Source: Leptobrachium leishanense
Lineage: Eukaryota; Chordata; Amphibia; Anura; Megophryidae
DNA length: 64,000 nt
Reading direction: 5' to 3'
Assembly: GCA_009667805.1 (NCBI GenBank)
Contig: CM019063.1
Location: 412,586,626 to 412,650,625 of the forward strand
The notes under the pieces were generated by a model. The model searched no databases, was not told the origin of the DNA, and saw only the letters and a program-made list of their open reading frames with translations. How positions within the stretch are numbered: the first letter of the stretch is position 1; each line of letters starts with the position of its first letter. Positions 34,367 through 46,204 of the stretch are shown here, piece by piece. A program made the translations under genes and the position numbers.

Positions 34367-34464
34367 GAAGAAGAAACGTGCGATCATAATGATGGTGACA
34401 GTGGTAGTCCTTTTTGCAGTCTGCTGGGCCCCATTTCATGTTGTTCACATGATGGTGGAATACA
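34367..34464 (+). CDS. QRFPR: QRFP receptor, exon encoding TM6
   Basis: Starts after TTGACTCAG, completes the split Arg codon from the previous exon and ends TAC A|GTGAGT in phase 1. It encodes KKKRAIIMMVTVVVLFAVCW then APFHVVHMMVEY. This includes the basic end of ICL3 and the TM6 CWAPFH motif (the CWxP switch of class A receptors). No disruption. The flanking introns are 2.07 kb and 2.63 kb. Confidence 0.95.
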
Positions 34465-36082
34465 GTGAGTAACTGCTGTGTTATCATTTTGTTGCATAAG
34501 TAATTCAACGTTTTAGATCATTTTAAAGAGATTTGAAATGGAAATGTTTCCAAAAACAGCATGAAACAAGGTTATTGTGCAATTTCTGGTCCAATGACAT
34601 GTTTCACATATTTTCTCCGACACAGAGAGCATTGTGTATTCATATTGACAGAGAAATGTTCATTTGGGCAATGTGACACTTTAAAAACTGTGGTTTGAGT
34701 TACATTTCACTAGGTTTCCTTTATGTTTATTTTGAAATGTCACTAAAAGGGACACTTCAAGAATATATTACATCTTTTACTCCTTGCAAGTTTGTGGAAC
34801 AAGAAACATGCCTATTTCTGATTCTTTGCAAACGGTATGTTTTTGCTGCAGCAGTTGGGAAACTACGGGTAATATTACAATCTTACCGCTATCGTCAATG
34901 CTCAGATATGTGAGCATTAAAGTTAGGCTTTGTGGCCCTAGCGCAGGCCGCCCAGATTACAATCGGAATGCTAACGGGTTAAATAATCCATTAGTGCATC
35001 GGAGATTGCGCTCCCTATGCTTAACATGGGGAGCGCAAAGATCCTGCAGGTCAGCAGACCTAGCAGCACAAACCTCCATGGAGTCCTATGTACTCCAGGA
35101 GGGGATACTCGTGGCAGCAGTCATCTGGAACTGCCCTAAGGCCCCCGGCACACGAGCGTATTTATGGCTTGTGTGCGCCCGCACTTCCCTGCGTCCGTGC
35201 ATTTTTGATGGGGAAGGCCATCCACTGGACGTGAAAAAGCCCTCCCCGTCAAAAAGCTAAACAGACGCTGACAGGATACAAAGCGTGATTCTCCATAGGA
35301 GGATTGCTCTTTGTACGCTGAGCGCAGAGGGTGGAAGGAACGCCCACTTTCACGGACGTTCCTTCCTTTCTCTCAAAACGCTCGTGTGCCGCCAGCCTAA
35401 TCTGGAAATAATAAAATCTGGAAGGCTCAGAAAATTTCAGTTTTCAGAGTCTTTGGGATTATAGAATTCCGGATAACGTGTCCTATTCTGTAAATTAAGT
35501 TGTAAAAAACATACAGTCTGATATTTACCAGGTCAGGTGAGATTGTTAAAGAATTTGGTACTTTTTCTCGCCTTTAGCAGAAGAACTTTTTAGAATGTTG
35601 GCCAGCACGGAATGTTGTACTCGTTTTGTTTTCTCAAATAGCTGCTAGGGATAAGTAAATAGAATACCGATTGCCTCCATTAAAAGCAAAGAATGGGGTT
35701 CAGGGATAGTCATATGGTCTGAAACACATAAAAAGTAACTTAAAAATCTTTTTTTGTCATACAATAAATTATGTTCGGAAAAAGAGGACAAAGTTGTTTC
35801 AAACTAGGGCTTGAAAAACTTGAAAATAAAAAGCTCTTGACAGTTTAATATTCTGTAACCACAAAGAATATTTGGAGACAAGAATATTAGCTGTCAGATG
35901 CATTGTCTTCATGTTTTAAAATACACACATTATCCTTTGATTTTTCGTGAAAATAAGTAATTTGCAGCCTAACTAAAATACAAATTAGCACTGTTAGTTT
36001 ACACATTTTGACAACCATATTTTGATTAGCACTTTTTATTTTAGGAAACACTCTACTTTTCTAGTTACACGCTTTTTAATCC
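34465..36082. other. QRFPR intron with two small repeats
   Basis: 34880-35110 holds CTTAACATGGGGAGCGCAAAG and CTAACGGGTTAAATAATCCA, shared with the repeat at 41270. 35137-35400 looks like a MITE: TAAGGCCCCCGGCACACGAG is mirrored by CTCGTGTGCCGCCAGCCTAA. The remainder to 36082 is AT-rich without features. Confidence 0.55.
35137..35400. mobile_element. MITE with CGGCACACGAGCG ends, 264 bp
   Basis: The terminal inverted repeats TAAGGCCCCCGGCACACGAG / CTCGTGTGCCGCCAGCCTAA pair over about 22 bases with a few mismatches. CpG-rich interior, no coding frame. Target duplication not resolved. Confidence 0.65.
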
Positions 36083-36914
36083 CAGGGCCATATTTGCATC
36101 TAAGTAGCCTGTAGGCACAGATATGTGGAGCGCCCCTATGCCGCCCCCCCCCCCCCCCAATTTGTTGACAAAATGACTTTTTAAATTTTCTCTTCGGGGC
36201 AAACTAAAATATAATTTTTTTTAAGAAAATAAAAAACATTTTAAAAAAATGAAACCGTTTCTCTATGAGCTCAAGTCAGAAGGGGCAGAATCTATTGCCT
36301 TAGAGGAGTTAGTTCAGTGGCATTGTTTGTGTTATATGTAAAAGCATATATTGTCTCTGCCACATAGCAGAGAAAAAATAATAATTTTGCATTTACTTTT
36401 TTCAATGTTTTTATTTTTACACATTAAATGGTCGTGTTTGGTATCATTGTAAAGGCCTTTCCAATGACACCTCACTTAACCTTGTGCGGTATACGATTCA
36501 GAGATGAGGGGTTCCAAAGTCCCCCTGTCTCTCCTCACTGCAGTGCCATGGTCTAGGTTATCAGTGAAACAATGTGTTGCGTCATCAGCTCCACACTTGC
36601 TGGCAGTGTGGGAAATGAGAAGGTGAGTTAGTGCAGCATCACTGTTCACTATATAATTGTTGACTGTGTAATAGAAAAAATATATTTTATTTTAACATAA
36701 ATCTAACCTGGTTAGATTTGGTATCACTGGAAAGGCCATAACCTGACCTTTTCAATGATACCTCATATGTATCTCCAGCCCTTAGGGCTCCAGAGATACA
36801 ATTGTCTAAATGATTGTAAATTGTTAAAAAAACAAACTTTTTTTAACAGAGCAAGACTTGTGGCAGTCGCCTGTAGGCACATGCCTACTCTGCCTAGTTA
36901 TAAATCCAACCCTG
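36083..36914. mobile_element. possible hAT-like element, ends only
   Basis: CAGGGCCATATTTGCATCTA on the left resembles the inverse of TAGTTATAAATCCAACCCTG on the right. Inside lie GCCTGTAGGCACA repeats at both ends and TTTGGTATCATTGTAAAGGCC modules like those of the TTAA family. No clear 8-bp duplication, so it is probably old. Confidence 0.45.
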
Positions 36915-37094
36915 ATATAATTTCACTTATGTGGATTAACTATAAAAATTAAAAATAGCAGAAGTGAACTACTGTATTATCATCACTGAATTTTACAAGG
37001 AAAATAAGGCAAGACTGAAACTAATGTTGTATAGCACAATAAAGTATTTATATTTTCTTATTTTTTTACTAAAACATGGTCTTACTATTTTCAG

Positions 37095-37477
37095 GTAATT
37101 TTGAAATGGAACACGATGAAGTAACAGTCAAGATGTCCTTTGCCATAGTGCAGTTATTTGGATTTTTCAACTCCATTTGCAACCCCATTGTATATGCTTT
37201 CATGAATGAGAATTTCAAGAAAAACTTCCTCTCTGCAATTTGCTTTTGTTTTGTCAAAGACCCTTTTTCACCTTCAAGGAGGCCTGGGAACTCTGGCATC
37301 ACGTTAATTCAACAAAAAGCCAGTTTCTCGCGGAGAGAAAACGTAAGTGAAGACAACAGGAGAGAAGCGTTTAGTGACGGCAACATTGAGGTCAAGTTTT
37401 TTGATCAACCTGCTTCCAAAAAGATTACAAAAAGGCAACTTCAATTGTTTGCGTCAGAACTCACTGTCCATTCATGA
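37095..37477 (+). CDS. QRFPR: QRFP receptor, last coding exon (TM7 and C-terminal tail)
   Basis: Starts after ATTTTCAG in phase 1 and runs 126 codons to TGA at 37475-37477. It encodes TM7 with NSICNPIVYAFMNENFKKN (the NPxxY motif reads NPIVY) and helix 8 with cysteines in AICFCFVK that could be palmitoylated (inference). A cytoplasmic tail follows with NSGIT, REAFSDGNIEVKF and QLQLFASEL. The tail blocks NSGIT and EAFSDGNIEVK are distinctive for QRFPR. The joined exons give 311 residues; about 120 N-terminal residues are outside the visible exons. Confidence 0.95.
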
Positions 37478-37620
37478 GACTGAAAAGAACAAAAACAAAT
37501 AGACCATGACAATTATTTTTATCTGGTATTGCAAGTGATGTCTACAAACATTTTTGAATGTTTACATTATGTTTTACTACAATTTTTTAATAAATCAAAT
37601 AAAGCAAAATGAAATAATGA
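37478..37620 (+). promoter_or_regulatory. QRFPR: QRFPR 3' UTR with polyadenylation signals
   Basis: Two AATAAA hexamers lie at 37589-37594 and 37598-37603, about 110-125 bases after the stop codon. The cleavage site near 37620 is inferred. A longer UTR using later signals cannot be excluded. Confidence 0.65.
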
Positions 37621-38784
37621 ATGTGCAGCCGATGTTATTATTGCTTTTGTACATGTACAGTATAAAACAACGTAAAATGGTAATTCTTTGTGCACTTTAA
37701 CAAAATGTCCTGAAAAGTAATTCGTAGAGATAATCACCAAGAAAATACATGAAATGAGAATTCCTGCTTACTTGGTTTTCTTATTTCTGTTGTTGCCAGT
37801 TTGAAACACTGTGACAGATTGGATACTTTTAAGCTTGAGAACAGCGGTAGCTCTCATAATATGCAGTATCTTTCACTGCTGTGTTCCAGCTTTCTTTATC
37901 TTTATATAACCTTATCAGCTTTTGTATTTTTGGCCACATGCATTTCTATTGCTGTTGGATATTCCAAGCTTATAAGAACAAATAGACAGACAATCCTATA
38001 AAATGTGTCTTTTTGGAGGAGTATGGATTAGAACAACAGCAAGCCATACTCACCGCAATCTCCCCCTCTGTATCCAACCAGAAGTAATACAAAACAAGCA
38101 GATTTTTTTATTTTGTGACTGCATTGCATACAAGGATATAGTGGCAAAAAATAAAACCGAAGATGTACAAACCAATGCAAACATATTTTCATATTATCTA
38201 ATCCTTAGAAAAAGAGATTGAATAATTTAGATGATCAAGTCAGAGTGATAGGAACAACAGGGGTGCCCCTAAAACTATGACACAAATGAAACAAAGTAAA
38301 ATACAATGAAGAATATGGTTTGTAGCAAGAACACTACTGTAAACCATAAAAAGAGAACAGAAACCGAAATAGAACCAGGAGACCTGCTCATGTCAAGTAA
38401 TCACAAAATTAGGATTTACGCCCTTGAAAACATCACGTCCATAAAAAGGGTGAAAGAGCCTAACGCACCCCCTTTAATGGATTACCGCCTGCCACCATTT
38501 CCGCTGAGTACCAAGCTGTGTATTGCAACGATGTTTTTAGAGTGACCTGCACAGATGGTGTCAGGGACTGGAAATAGCAATACCATGTGCAGGTAGGGCC
38601 ATGTGCAAGAGCTGAATGTGATGAGTTGGTTGCCAGTCTCTCCCCAAACACTACATAGTCTGCCTTATACCCATTACCACGTGTTGACCATTAACAGGAA
38701 CTGAATTTATAGGTAATGATGACAAGGAAATCACAGTTTGTAAGGCAGTGCTGGGCTATTCCTTCTAGCACCATATGAGAATAG
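37621..38784. other. non-coding stretch after QRFPR
   Basis: AT-rich sequence with short open frames lacking recognisable domains. No mobile-element ends seen. Confidence 0.4.
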
Positions 38785-39030
38785 GAGAATTCCAGGTTTT
38801 TTCGGGGTTTTTTTGGGGTGGGTTGCAGTTCGGTGGAATTTGCCAAAGCCACTCCGGTGCTCTTTGGTGACTTTCCTCAACTTTTTCATGAGGCTTCGGT
38901 GACTCCATCTTCGGTGCACTGTGACCATTCGGTGAATACTGAATTCACTGCAATGTCAGCGAAATGGAGTCGCCGAAGTGCGCCAAACTGCGCTGAAGTA
39001 AAAAGCACCAACACTTCTCTGAAAGTTCAA
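38785..39030 (+). repeat. fragment related to the CAGGGTTATTC family
   Basis: It contains GGTGACTCCATCTTCGGTGC and GGAGTCGCCGAAGTGCGCC, like the 3' part of the copy at 4556 (ACTCGCCGAAGTGCAGGG). Both ends are missing. Confidence 0.45.
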
Positions 39031-39419
39031 TGCTTAGTAAATAAACCGTTATAAATGTTTTAAAACACCTAATAACACCATAACATCTACTCTCCATTGC
39101 ATCTCCCATCCTCCACCATAATAAGAGGGATAATGTGTGGTATTTACTGTAATGTCTGCTGGATATTTGTACAATCTGAATCTGAAGTAGAACTTCTTCA
39201 TAACATTAATCTCTTGAAACATAGTACATTGTGCCCTTTGGCGTAGTTTAAAATGTGTTTGTTTATAAACAATTAACTTGCTTTATACTTAGAACTATTT
39301 CTTTGTATTACAATTCAACTCTTCGGAATGGATTTTGCTTCTATTTCTCACTCTCATATACAAAGGATCGGATTTACAGTCACTGCTAGTTTAATGCATA
39401 CTGTCTTTTCTCCTGCATC

Positions 39420-40540
39420 CTTTAAAATATGCAGGGGATTTTTATGATTGGTGAAATGTTACAAGGGAAGGAGATCCATAGAAAAGGTACGGTTTGCAAA
39501 AAGTCCTGAAGGTGTGGTACGAAGAGAGAATAATAACAGATTGTTGGCTGAGTGAAGTGACTCGGATGAGAAATGCATGCTAATAAGATAGGAAATGTAA
39601 ATAAGGGCATGGTTATTGAGAACTTTGTAAGTGAAGATCAATATTTTGAATTTAATTCCAAAGGAGAGCGAGAGTCAGTGCAGAGACTGTCAAAAGGTGA
39701 GAGGTACGGGATGTGAGGTGGATGAATCTGGCAGAGGTGTTCATTATAAACTGTAATGGTATGATCTGGGATAGTTTAACCCCAATAATGAGAGGGTTAC
39801 AGTCACCAACGGGAGAGATAATAAGAGATCGGATGAGCATTTTAGTAGAGTCTTTGTTTAAAAAAGCATGGACATGGGCAGTATTTTTTTGTTGAAAACT
39901 AAAAAATTTCCTTATTGACTGTATGTGAGGGATTAAAAAGAGATTGGAGCCAAAGAAGACACCAAGGTAAGCCTGTGAGGTAGAGGTAATGGTGGTGCTA
40001 TTCACCTGAAGGGTAAAACTTCTAAGACTGGTAGAGTTAGAGGGAAGACAATAAATTCAGTTTTGGAGAGATTGAGCTTTAAGAAATGAGTGGTCATCCA
40101 GTTAGAGACATCAGTGAAGCGTGCAGCAACATGATTCAATAAATTGGGAGAGGGATGAGGAAAGGACCGGTAGATTTGAATGTTGTCATTCTAACAGATA
40201 TTGGAAGAAATTAGATTGCCAAGAGAGGCGGTATAGATTGAGAAGAGAAGGGAATGCAGAGCAGAGCATTGAGGTACCCCAACTGAGAGAGGAACTGGGG
40301 GAGAAGAGTTACCAGTGAAGGAGACACTAAAAGATTAACGAGAGATAATAACAGAACCAGGAGAGAGCTGTGTTGTTGAGGTTAAGTTGACACAGCGTGA
40401 GAAGTATACGTGAATGTTAAACTGTGTCAAAAGCAGCAGAAAGATCAAGAAGCATAAGTGGGGTAATGACCTTTGGATTTAGCAGCAACAAACTCATTAG
40501 TCACCATGGTCAGAGCAGTCACATTAACTGGTACCATAGA
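39420..40540 (-). mobile_element. degenerate L2/CR1-clade LINE fragment, minus strand
   Basis: On the minus strand MLLDLSAAFDTV near 40421-40460 is the reverse-transcriptase motif A region. GVPQ-SAL near 40262-40290 matches the GVPQGS box. LGVFFGSNLFLIPHIQSIRK and FIHLTSRTSHL (39652-40005) match the region after the RT domain. Frames are broken repeatedly. Confidence 0.75.
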
Positions 40541-40584
40541 TCATCCACTTGTACAAATATTTATTAATAGTGTCCCAGCAAATA

Positions 40585-40933
40585 ACCCCTTCACTTTGAC
40601 CTTTCCAGAGATGCCTCTCTTTTTGCTCTAATGTCTCTCGATCGCGAGGGAGAGGGGTCCAAAGGACCCCCTCCCTTTCAGACTCTCTCCCGGCTGTGCC
40701 GGGGGACGACGACGCCTGAAACTGACATCATCGCATTGCAAGGATGTCAGTGGACTGGGAGGGGTATAAAATCGAGAACTGACTTCAAGGAAGTCAGACC
40801 ACCACGGGACCCGGGACAGAGGGGTAAGTATAAGGAGGGAGGCCCCCTGACCGGACGATGTGTGAGGGGACGTCCTCTGCATACAGCAGCGACACATGAG
40901 GACATCCCCCACTTGTCCCCCACAGTGAAAGGG
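40585..40933. mobile_element. diverged TTAA-family element
   Basis: CCCCTTCACTTTG and CAGTGAAAGGG pair as ends, with ATAA and TTAG where TTAA would be expected. The interior GAGGGAGAGGGGTCCAAAGG / ACCCCCTCCCTTTCAG and GACATCATCGCATTGCAAGG modules are related to those of the larger TTAA copies. Confidence 0.55.
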
Positions 40934-41224
40934 TTAGTATGATTCTATGCTTTACGTGTACCTATTATCCAATTTTTGAGAAAAGCCAATATCATGTCTT
41001 CTACATTGTCTGTGTCCTTATTTTTAAAATGTCTTTTATATCTCATTTAGCCTTTTGCACTGTATGTACATCTTAAAAGTCTGATAAAAGTAATAGTATA
41101 ACATTTATTTTCATGTTGGTTGTTCCTTATCTTTTGCAATTATTATGTAATCCACTATCTAGGAAGTAGCCTGGGACAGCTATACTATCTCAAAACATTC
41201 ATTAAAAGTGCAGGGTAAATTAAG

Positions 41225-42060
41225 CATACTGTTAAAGGGGCACTACCACTTACACAAACTGTAACTAGATTACTTGTGCATTACAAATAAAACCACATGG
41301 AGCATCATTACAATTCTCGCGCTAAAACAGGGATGCTAGGGAGAAAAACCTGCATCTGCAGGTTTTTCTTTTGCGCTCCCGTTTTAGGGCGATAGTACAA
41401 TGCAGGCGCTAGAAAAGCTGCCTGCATTGTTATCGATCACTGATCCCCGGGATGCGCCAGGCAGCACTACGTGTCGCCGCACGCATCTCCTCCATGGAGT
41501 CCATAGGACTCAGTTGAGGCAGGCGGCACCGGTGACATGACCTGCCAGATCTCACCTCGCGAGATCCGGCAGGTCGGCGTAGTGATTTGCAGGGGGAGAC
41601 TGGGGGACTTTTTCCCCCAGTCTCTCCATGCTTCCCGGCGGACAGAGGAGGCGGTTGGAGCCAGGGTCCTCGTCGCGGGATGGAAGGTGAGTATACAATT
41701 TATTTTTTGGGGTTGCCGCTGGTGCTAACGGATTTTGCAGCAGCGGAATCCTTTAGCACCAAGTCCAGGCTGTGGTTAACTTTCTGGTAACCGCAGCCAG
41801 ATGGTAATTAGCGTTAGGACTTTGTAATCCTAAAGCTAATTAACTCTTTGTGCTCCCCATGTTAAGCATTGGGAGCGCAAAGTACAGTAACCTCGCGCAG
41901 AACAGCACAAGATACCAATCACTAATGGATTTTTTAACCCATTAGTGTTTGGATTGTAATATGTGTGGCCCACGCGAGGGCCACCAGGGCTAACGTTAAC
42001 GCTCACATTGGTGAGCGCTAACGTTAGCACCAAGAACGTAATGTGGCCCAAGCTAGGTTT
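41225..42060. repeat. CTTAACATGGGGAGC-type dispersed element
   Basis: Contains GCTCCCCATGTTAAGCATTG (inverse of the shared motif), several inverted modules (CTGCAGGTTTTTC, CTAACGTTAACGCTCACATT / GTGAGCGCTAACGTTAG) and ends near ACGTAATGTGGCCCAAGC. Shared motifs with 8378, 34880 and 46205. No coding frame. Confidence 0.55.
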
Positions 42061-43508
42061 TTTCTTTGAAGTAAAAGCATGTACAAAGGAAAAAAATAAA
42101 GTAAGGTTTTTATCTCTTACCTCCATTTTGTATACTTTTCCCATGATGCAACATTTACCAAAAGCTTTGTTTTATGGTGCTTGTTTATTTATCTACATTA
42201 TTTAATAGTTAATGAGGTGGAGGAGGGAATGTTTAGATAATGCATCAGGAGGGTGTTTTTCTCCAGGCTACCTGGGATAGGAGATGGCAGCTGAATGAGA
42301 TATGACAGGGAGCTTAAAAGTCTTCTAATATAACCTTGGTGATGTTCTTTGAAAACAATCGACACCCAATGATTTGGTCAGTGAGCGACCCATAGATTCC
42401 ATTCTATGGCCTAAACCACGAAGTGAGGACCAAGTGATGTAAAGATACTGGGGGGGGGGCAGTTTACAACACAAAAGATCCCACAATGGATGCACCCAGT
42501 GACGCATATAGAGTAAAATATTTCATTAACTAAACATACATGAGAAAAACAAAGCACATGTAAGATATCAGCAACATAAAATAAAATAGTTGCCCTTTAA
42601 TCCAAAAGCACTATATTTTCCTGTGATGTTAACACAGAATAGAATCCTTCTTCATTAAATGTATTCTGGATTTTCAAAACGACTAAATAAATTGTCACAG
42701 ATATGAAATTTTCTATTTTGCATTCAAGATTTCTTAGGAACATGTGCTGTGAACATCTTTATGCAAACTGGTATTACATAATTAATGACTGCTGGGACAA
42801 CTACCCCCTTCAAGAATGTCTGCATTTAAAAGAATTTCATTTAGCATAAAATAAAAAGAATTCATAAATATACCATGGATGTGGAAGTAAAATAGAAAAC
42901 CATAATTCTGTATTGTGTGTATAATGTTGTCGTCTTGCCAGCCTAGACTAGAACACTCTGTCTCAAAACAATCTTTCATTAAAAGTTCATACATATTCAT
43001 AATGATACAGAGATACAATCAACAAAAGTGACAAAAAGTAGGATCTACAGGCGGGCAAGCAAACAGAAACAACTATGTATTATTAAAGTGCTACTTCAGA
43101 GCTAATAATGCCTCTTTTAATATGTATAGCATTCAATAAATAAAGGCATTTAAACATTAAAGAATAGATTGATAAATAATATTTATTTTGTGAAGCAAAT
43201 TCCAGGAACAGATGAGTCTTCAAAATGTCTCTCACTTGGACTCACTCAGTCACACAGACTGTCACAATGCAAATACATTGAGATGTATAGCCAAGACAAC
43301 AACACACAGTGTCCGGAACCCTGGGAATGGCTGTCCAGCATGAGTATTGGAAGGCTGTCATTCCACAGGAACCCCTTAGGGGGAAAAATGGGGGGAAACT
43401 CAGCTCACGTGACTAATTAATTTACAGGTCATGGTGCCCAGAGTGTCCCTTTAAATATGTTTATTCTGAGCTCAGTATTGCTTAGGTACACATACCTTTA
43501 ACACCAAC
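42061..43508. other. non-coding stretch
   Basis: AT-rich sequence without features until TGCCCAGAGTGTCCCTTTAA near 43437, which looks like one end of a GGGACACTC-type dispersed element (compare 59108). Confidence 0.4.
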
Positions 43509-43708
43509 CTCTAGAGCAGTGGTTCCCAACAGCGGTCCTCAAGTACCCTCAACAGGTCAGGTTTGCCAGATATCTGACGCACAGCACAGGTGATATGAAT
43601 TACCGCTCAGTGATTGCAGGATTCAGTCTGCATTTCCCCAAGGTGATCCTTAAAACCTGGCCTGTTAGGGGGACCTGAGGACCGCGGTTGGGAACCACTG
43701 CTCTAGAG
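43509..43708. mobile_element. 184-bp hAT-type MITE with 8-bp TSD
   Basis: Element 43517-43700. CAGTGGTTCCCAAC with CGGTCCTCAAG is mirrored by CTGAGGACCGCGGTTGGGAACCACTG-type sequence. Identical CTCTAGAG lies at 43509-43516 and 43701-43708. The 8-bp duplication and CAGTGG...CCACTG ends fit hAT. Confidence 0.93.
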
Positions 43709-43809
43709 TATATTTAAAATCAATTTGTTTTTGTTGTATACAGTGTCAATCATATACATCTATTATGTTTCCTTTGCCTTAAAGGATCAATAAAACAGAA
43801 GGTCATTTA

Positions 43810-43991
43810 CAGGGTTATTCAGAGAAAGGTGAAAATCAGGAGAATTGACAGGAGAAGAGAACAATCTAGACCAAATTGCCAATTTGGAAAGTGAGATAAA
43901 TGGGATAAGTTTTCTGGTTTGGCTATTTTGACCTAGAATTTTCACCTCTCCAGTCATTCTCCTGAGTTTCACCTTTCTTTGAATAGACCTC
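43810..43991. mobile_element. short CAGGGTTATTC MITE, 182 bp
   Basis: CAGGGTTATTCAGAGAAAGG pairs with CCTTTCTTTGAATAGACCTC. TTA lies on both sides (43807-43809, 43992-43994). The interior is inverted relative to the copy at 33539. Confidence 0.85.
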
Positions 43992-43994
43992 TTA

Positions 43995-44544
43995 GTCTCT
44001 GAAGGTGGCCTGATCAAACATACAATACATTGTATTCAAATTCCTATTTGAATATTCTTTTTAGTGTTGCAAATTTCTTATGTTTTCTTATGTTTTTCAA
44101 AAACTGTTAACGGTTTTATAAAATTAAAATTGAATGCAAACACAAAACAATTAAACAAAAATAATCTCCTCTTTTATATTAATTTTATTTTGCAACTCTA
44201 TAAATTAAAAGACATTCACAATACTATAAATTGTTTGACTATATGGATAGTTTATCTAATATTCAATGTTAAACCACTTTAAAGAATTTATTTTTTCCTT
44301 TCCTGGAGCAAGACTTGATTGTATTTTACCTATTCTTGGAAATGTCACCTATAAGAGAGTGGGATATATTAAAGCTATTGATAATAACATGATTTGATTT
44401 CAAATTTTAATAAAACAAGCATTAAGACCAAAGCACCCATTCTTTTATAAGTGATAATATTATGAATTCAAAAACAAAGCTCTCATACTCTGGTACTCTG
44501 CTGATATAAGCAATGAACCAGACGTAGCACAACAAGCAAACTAT
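43995..44544. other. AT-rich non-coding stretch
   Basis: Nothing recognised. Confidence 0.4.
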
Positions 44545-45930
44545 CAGGGTTATTCAAAGAGAACCAAATTGCTGGCGAAAGGTAACCGAACGCTGAAATT
44601 CAGTGTTCGATTACCTTTCCTGGCCATTCGGCTATCCAGAGAGCAGACGAACTGTCGAACTGACAAATGTTGGTGAATTGCCTGCACATATGGTGCTTGT
44701 TCAGTGCCTGTTCGAGGGCAGTGAAATCCCCATAGAGAAGCAATGCTTTGTCTATTCAGGCTAGGGTCAGACGAACGCATTTTCGCGTTGTCTGTGAAAA
44801 AGTGCGTTCGAACGGACGCATTTTTTCACGGAGTACGCGATAGCGGTCATACGATGCGCATTTGCGTTCGTGTTTTTGTACGGATCATCAATAAAACACT
44901 TTTGCATCTGGACGTTATGTTGGCCGGGCATTAGCAGTGTCTGACATCTCCAAATCACGCACACACGCCGCTAGCGGACGCAGCGCACTCTGTACGACCG
45001 TACTAGTGGTTTCACGTTCGACAAAATGCGTTCGTTTGCCACTTGCGTTGCGTGGACGAACTTTCGTGCGGCCGTTCTTCGTGTGTTCCCCGGCATTGGA
45101 CGTCATTTGCTGCTAGCACGGCCGTGATTTCGTGTGGCTAAACGCACGTTAAAACTGCTTTCGTCTGACCCTAGCCTTAGAGAACAAAAACCAGCAGTGA
45201 AAAGTTGCCAAAGTGCCCTGCCATTCGGTGGTTTAATTTGACAGGTTTATTCAGGCGAATCCCATAGGCTTCAATGTTAATAATATTCCCGTTTTAATAC
45301 AATATCTAATAAACCGTTGATTATAATATTCTGCAGTAAAAAGTCTCTTTATTTTTAGATTTTTTAGTATCTTTTAGTCATTTTTTGGGATTTTGTTGCA
45401 AATTTTTTTTCCTGTTTTAATAAAAATAATAAAAAAAAGAAAAATATTTTTTTTTAAGACGTGAAACGGCTCAGCAGTGAAGGGGTTAAAATCGTTTTAT
45501 CCTTTTTTGTAACATCCCTTTTTATTATCATTCATTGGATCTTATATGTAAATTTCAGACATTTTCGTTCTGTAGTTTCTTTGCAAACAGCGTTTCACTT
45601 TCAAACATTCAAATGTTCTGGTTTTCTTTTTCACTCCATTCGTCTGCGGTCTTGGGTTGTTCCGGCGGCTGCTCTGCGCTGTTATCGGCTCCCACTCGGG
45701 TTTTTCCGGGTTAATCCAGATGTTTTTTGCGGGTTTCGGTGTGCCTTCGCCGGGTTTTGCGGTGAGTGTTCGTCGGGTTTGCAGCGGCTTTTCCCTGCAC
45801 TATGACGGCCCTGTGGTGCTTGCTGAATACACCGCAGGGTCGTCAAAATGGGATCGCCAAAGCGCAACGAATTGAAGAGAACGAAAAGTCACCGAATGTG
45901 TGGTGACTTTGATTCTCTTTGAATAACCCT
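44545..45930 (+). mobile_element. CAGGGTTATTC-family element, full length, with a nested MITE
   Basis: CAGGGTTATTCAAAGAGA at the left and TCTCTTTGAATAACCC at the right are inverted repeats. Internal GGTAACCGAACGCTG and the 3' GGTGACTTTGATTCTC match 2734 and 52415. A GGCTAGGGTCAGAC-family MITE interrupts it at 44759-45179; excising that rejoins TATTCAG to AGAACAAAAACCAGCAG as in the other copies. A single TTAA-element end (CGGCTCAGCAGTGAAGGGGT) lies near 45467. Confidence 0.88.
44759..45179. mobile_element. GGCTAGGGTCAGAC-family MITE, copy 2
   Basis: The left GGCTAGGGTCAGACGAACGC and right CGTCTGACCCTAGCC are inverted repeats. It is almost colinear with the copy at 31414. It sits inside the CAGGGTTATTC element, so it inserted later. 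Confidence 0.9.
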
Positions 45931-46204
45931 TAAAGTTGTTAGAATAAAAAATTGCATTCTGTCTACAGGGATATTCAGCACATGAAGGCCTGTACAATTT
46001 TGGCACTGTTCTTAGAGCCACACAATCTTTCGCAGCATACATGCAAAAAGTATTCTATTCAATTATATTACACTTGGATTTCCTACCTCTTATACACATC
46101 CAATATTCTCTGCATCCCCCTTAGGAGTTAGGTATGTGTTATTGATAATTATGATATATATATTTACTTGGGTTGTGGTGGACTGGAGGAGAAAAAAAAT
46201 TGAT

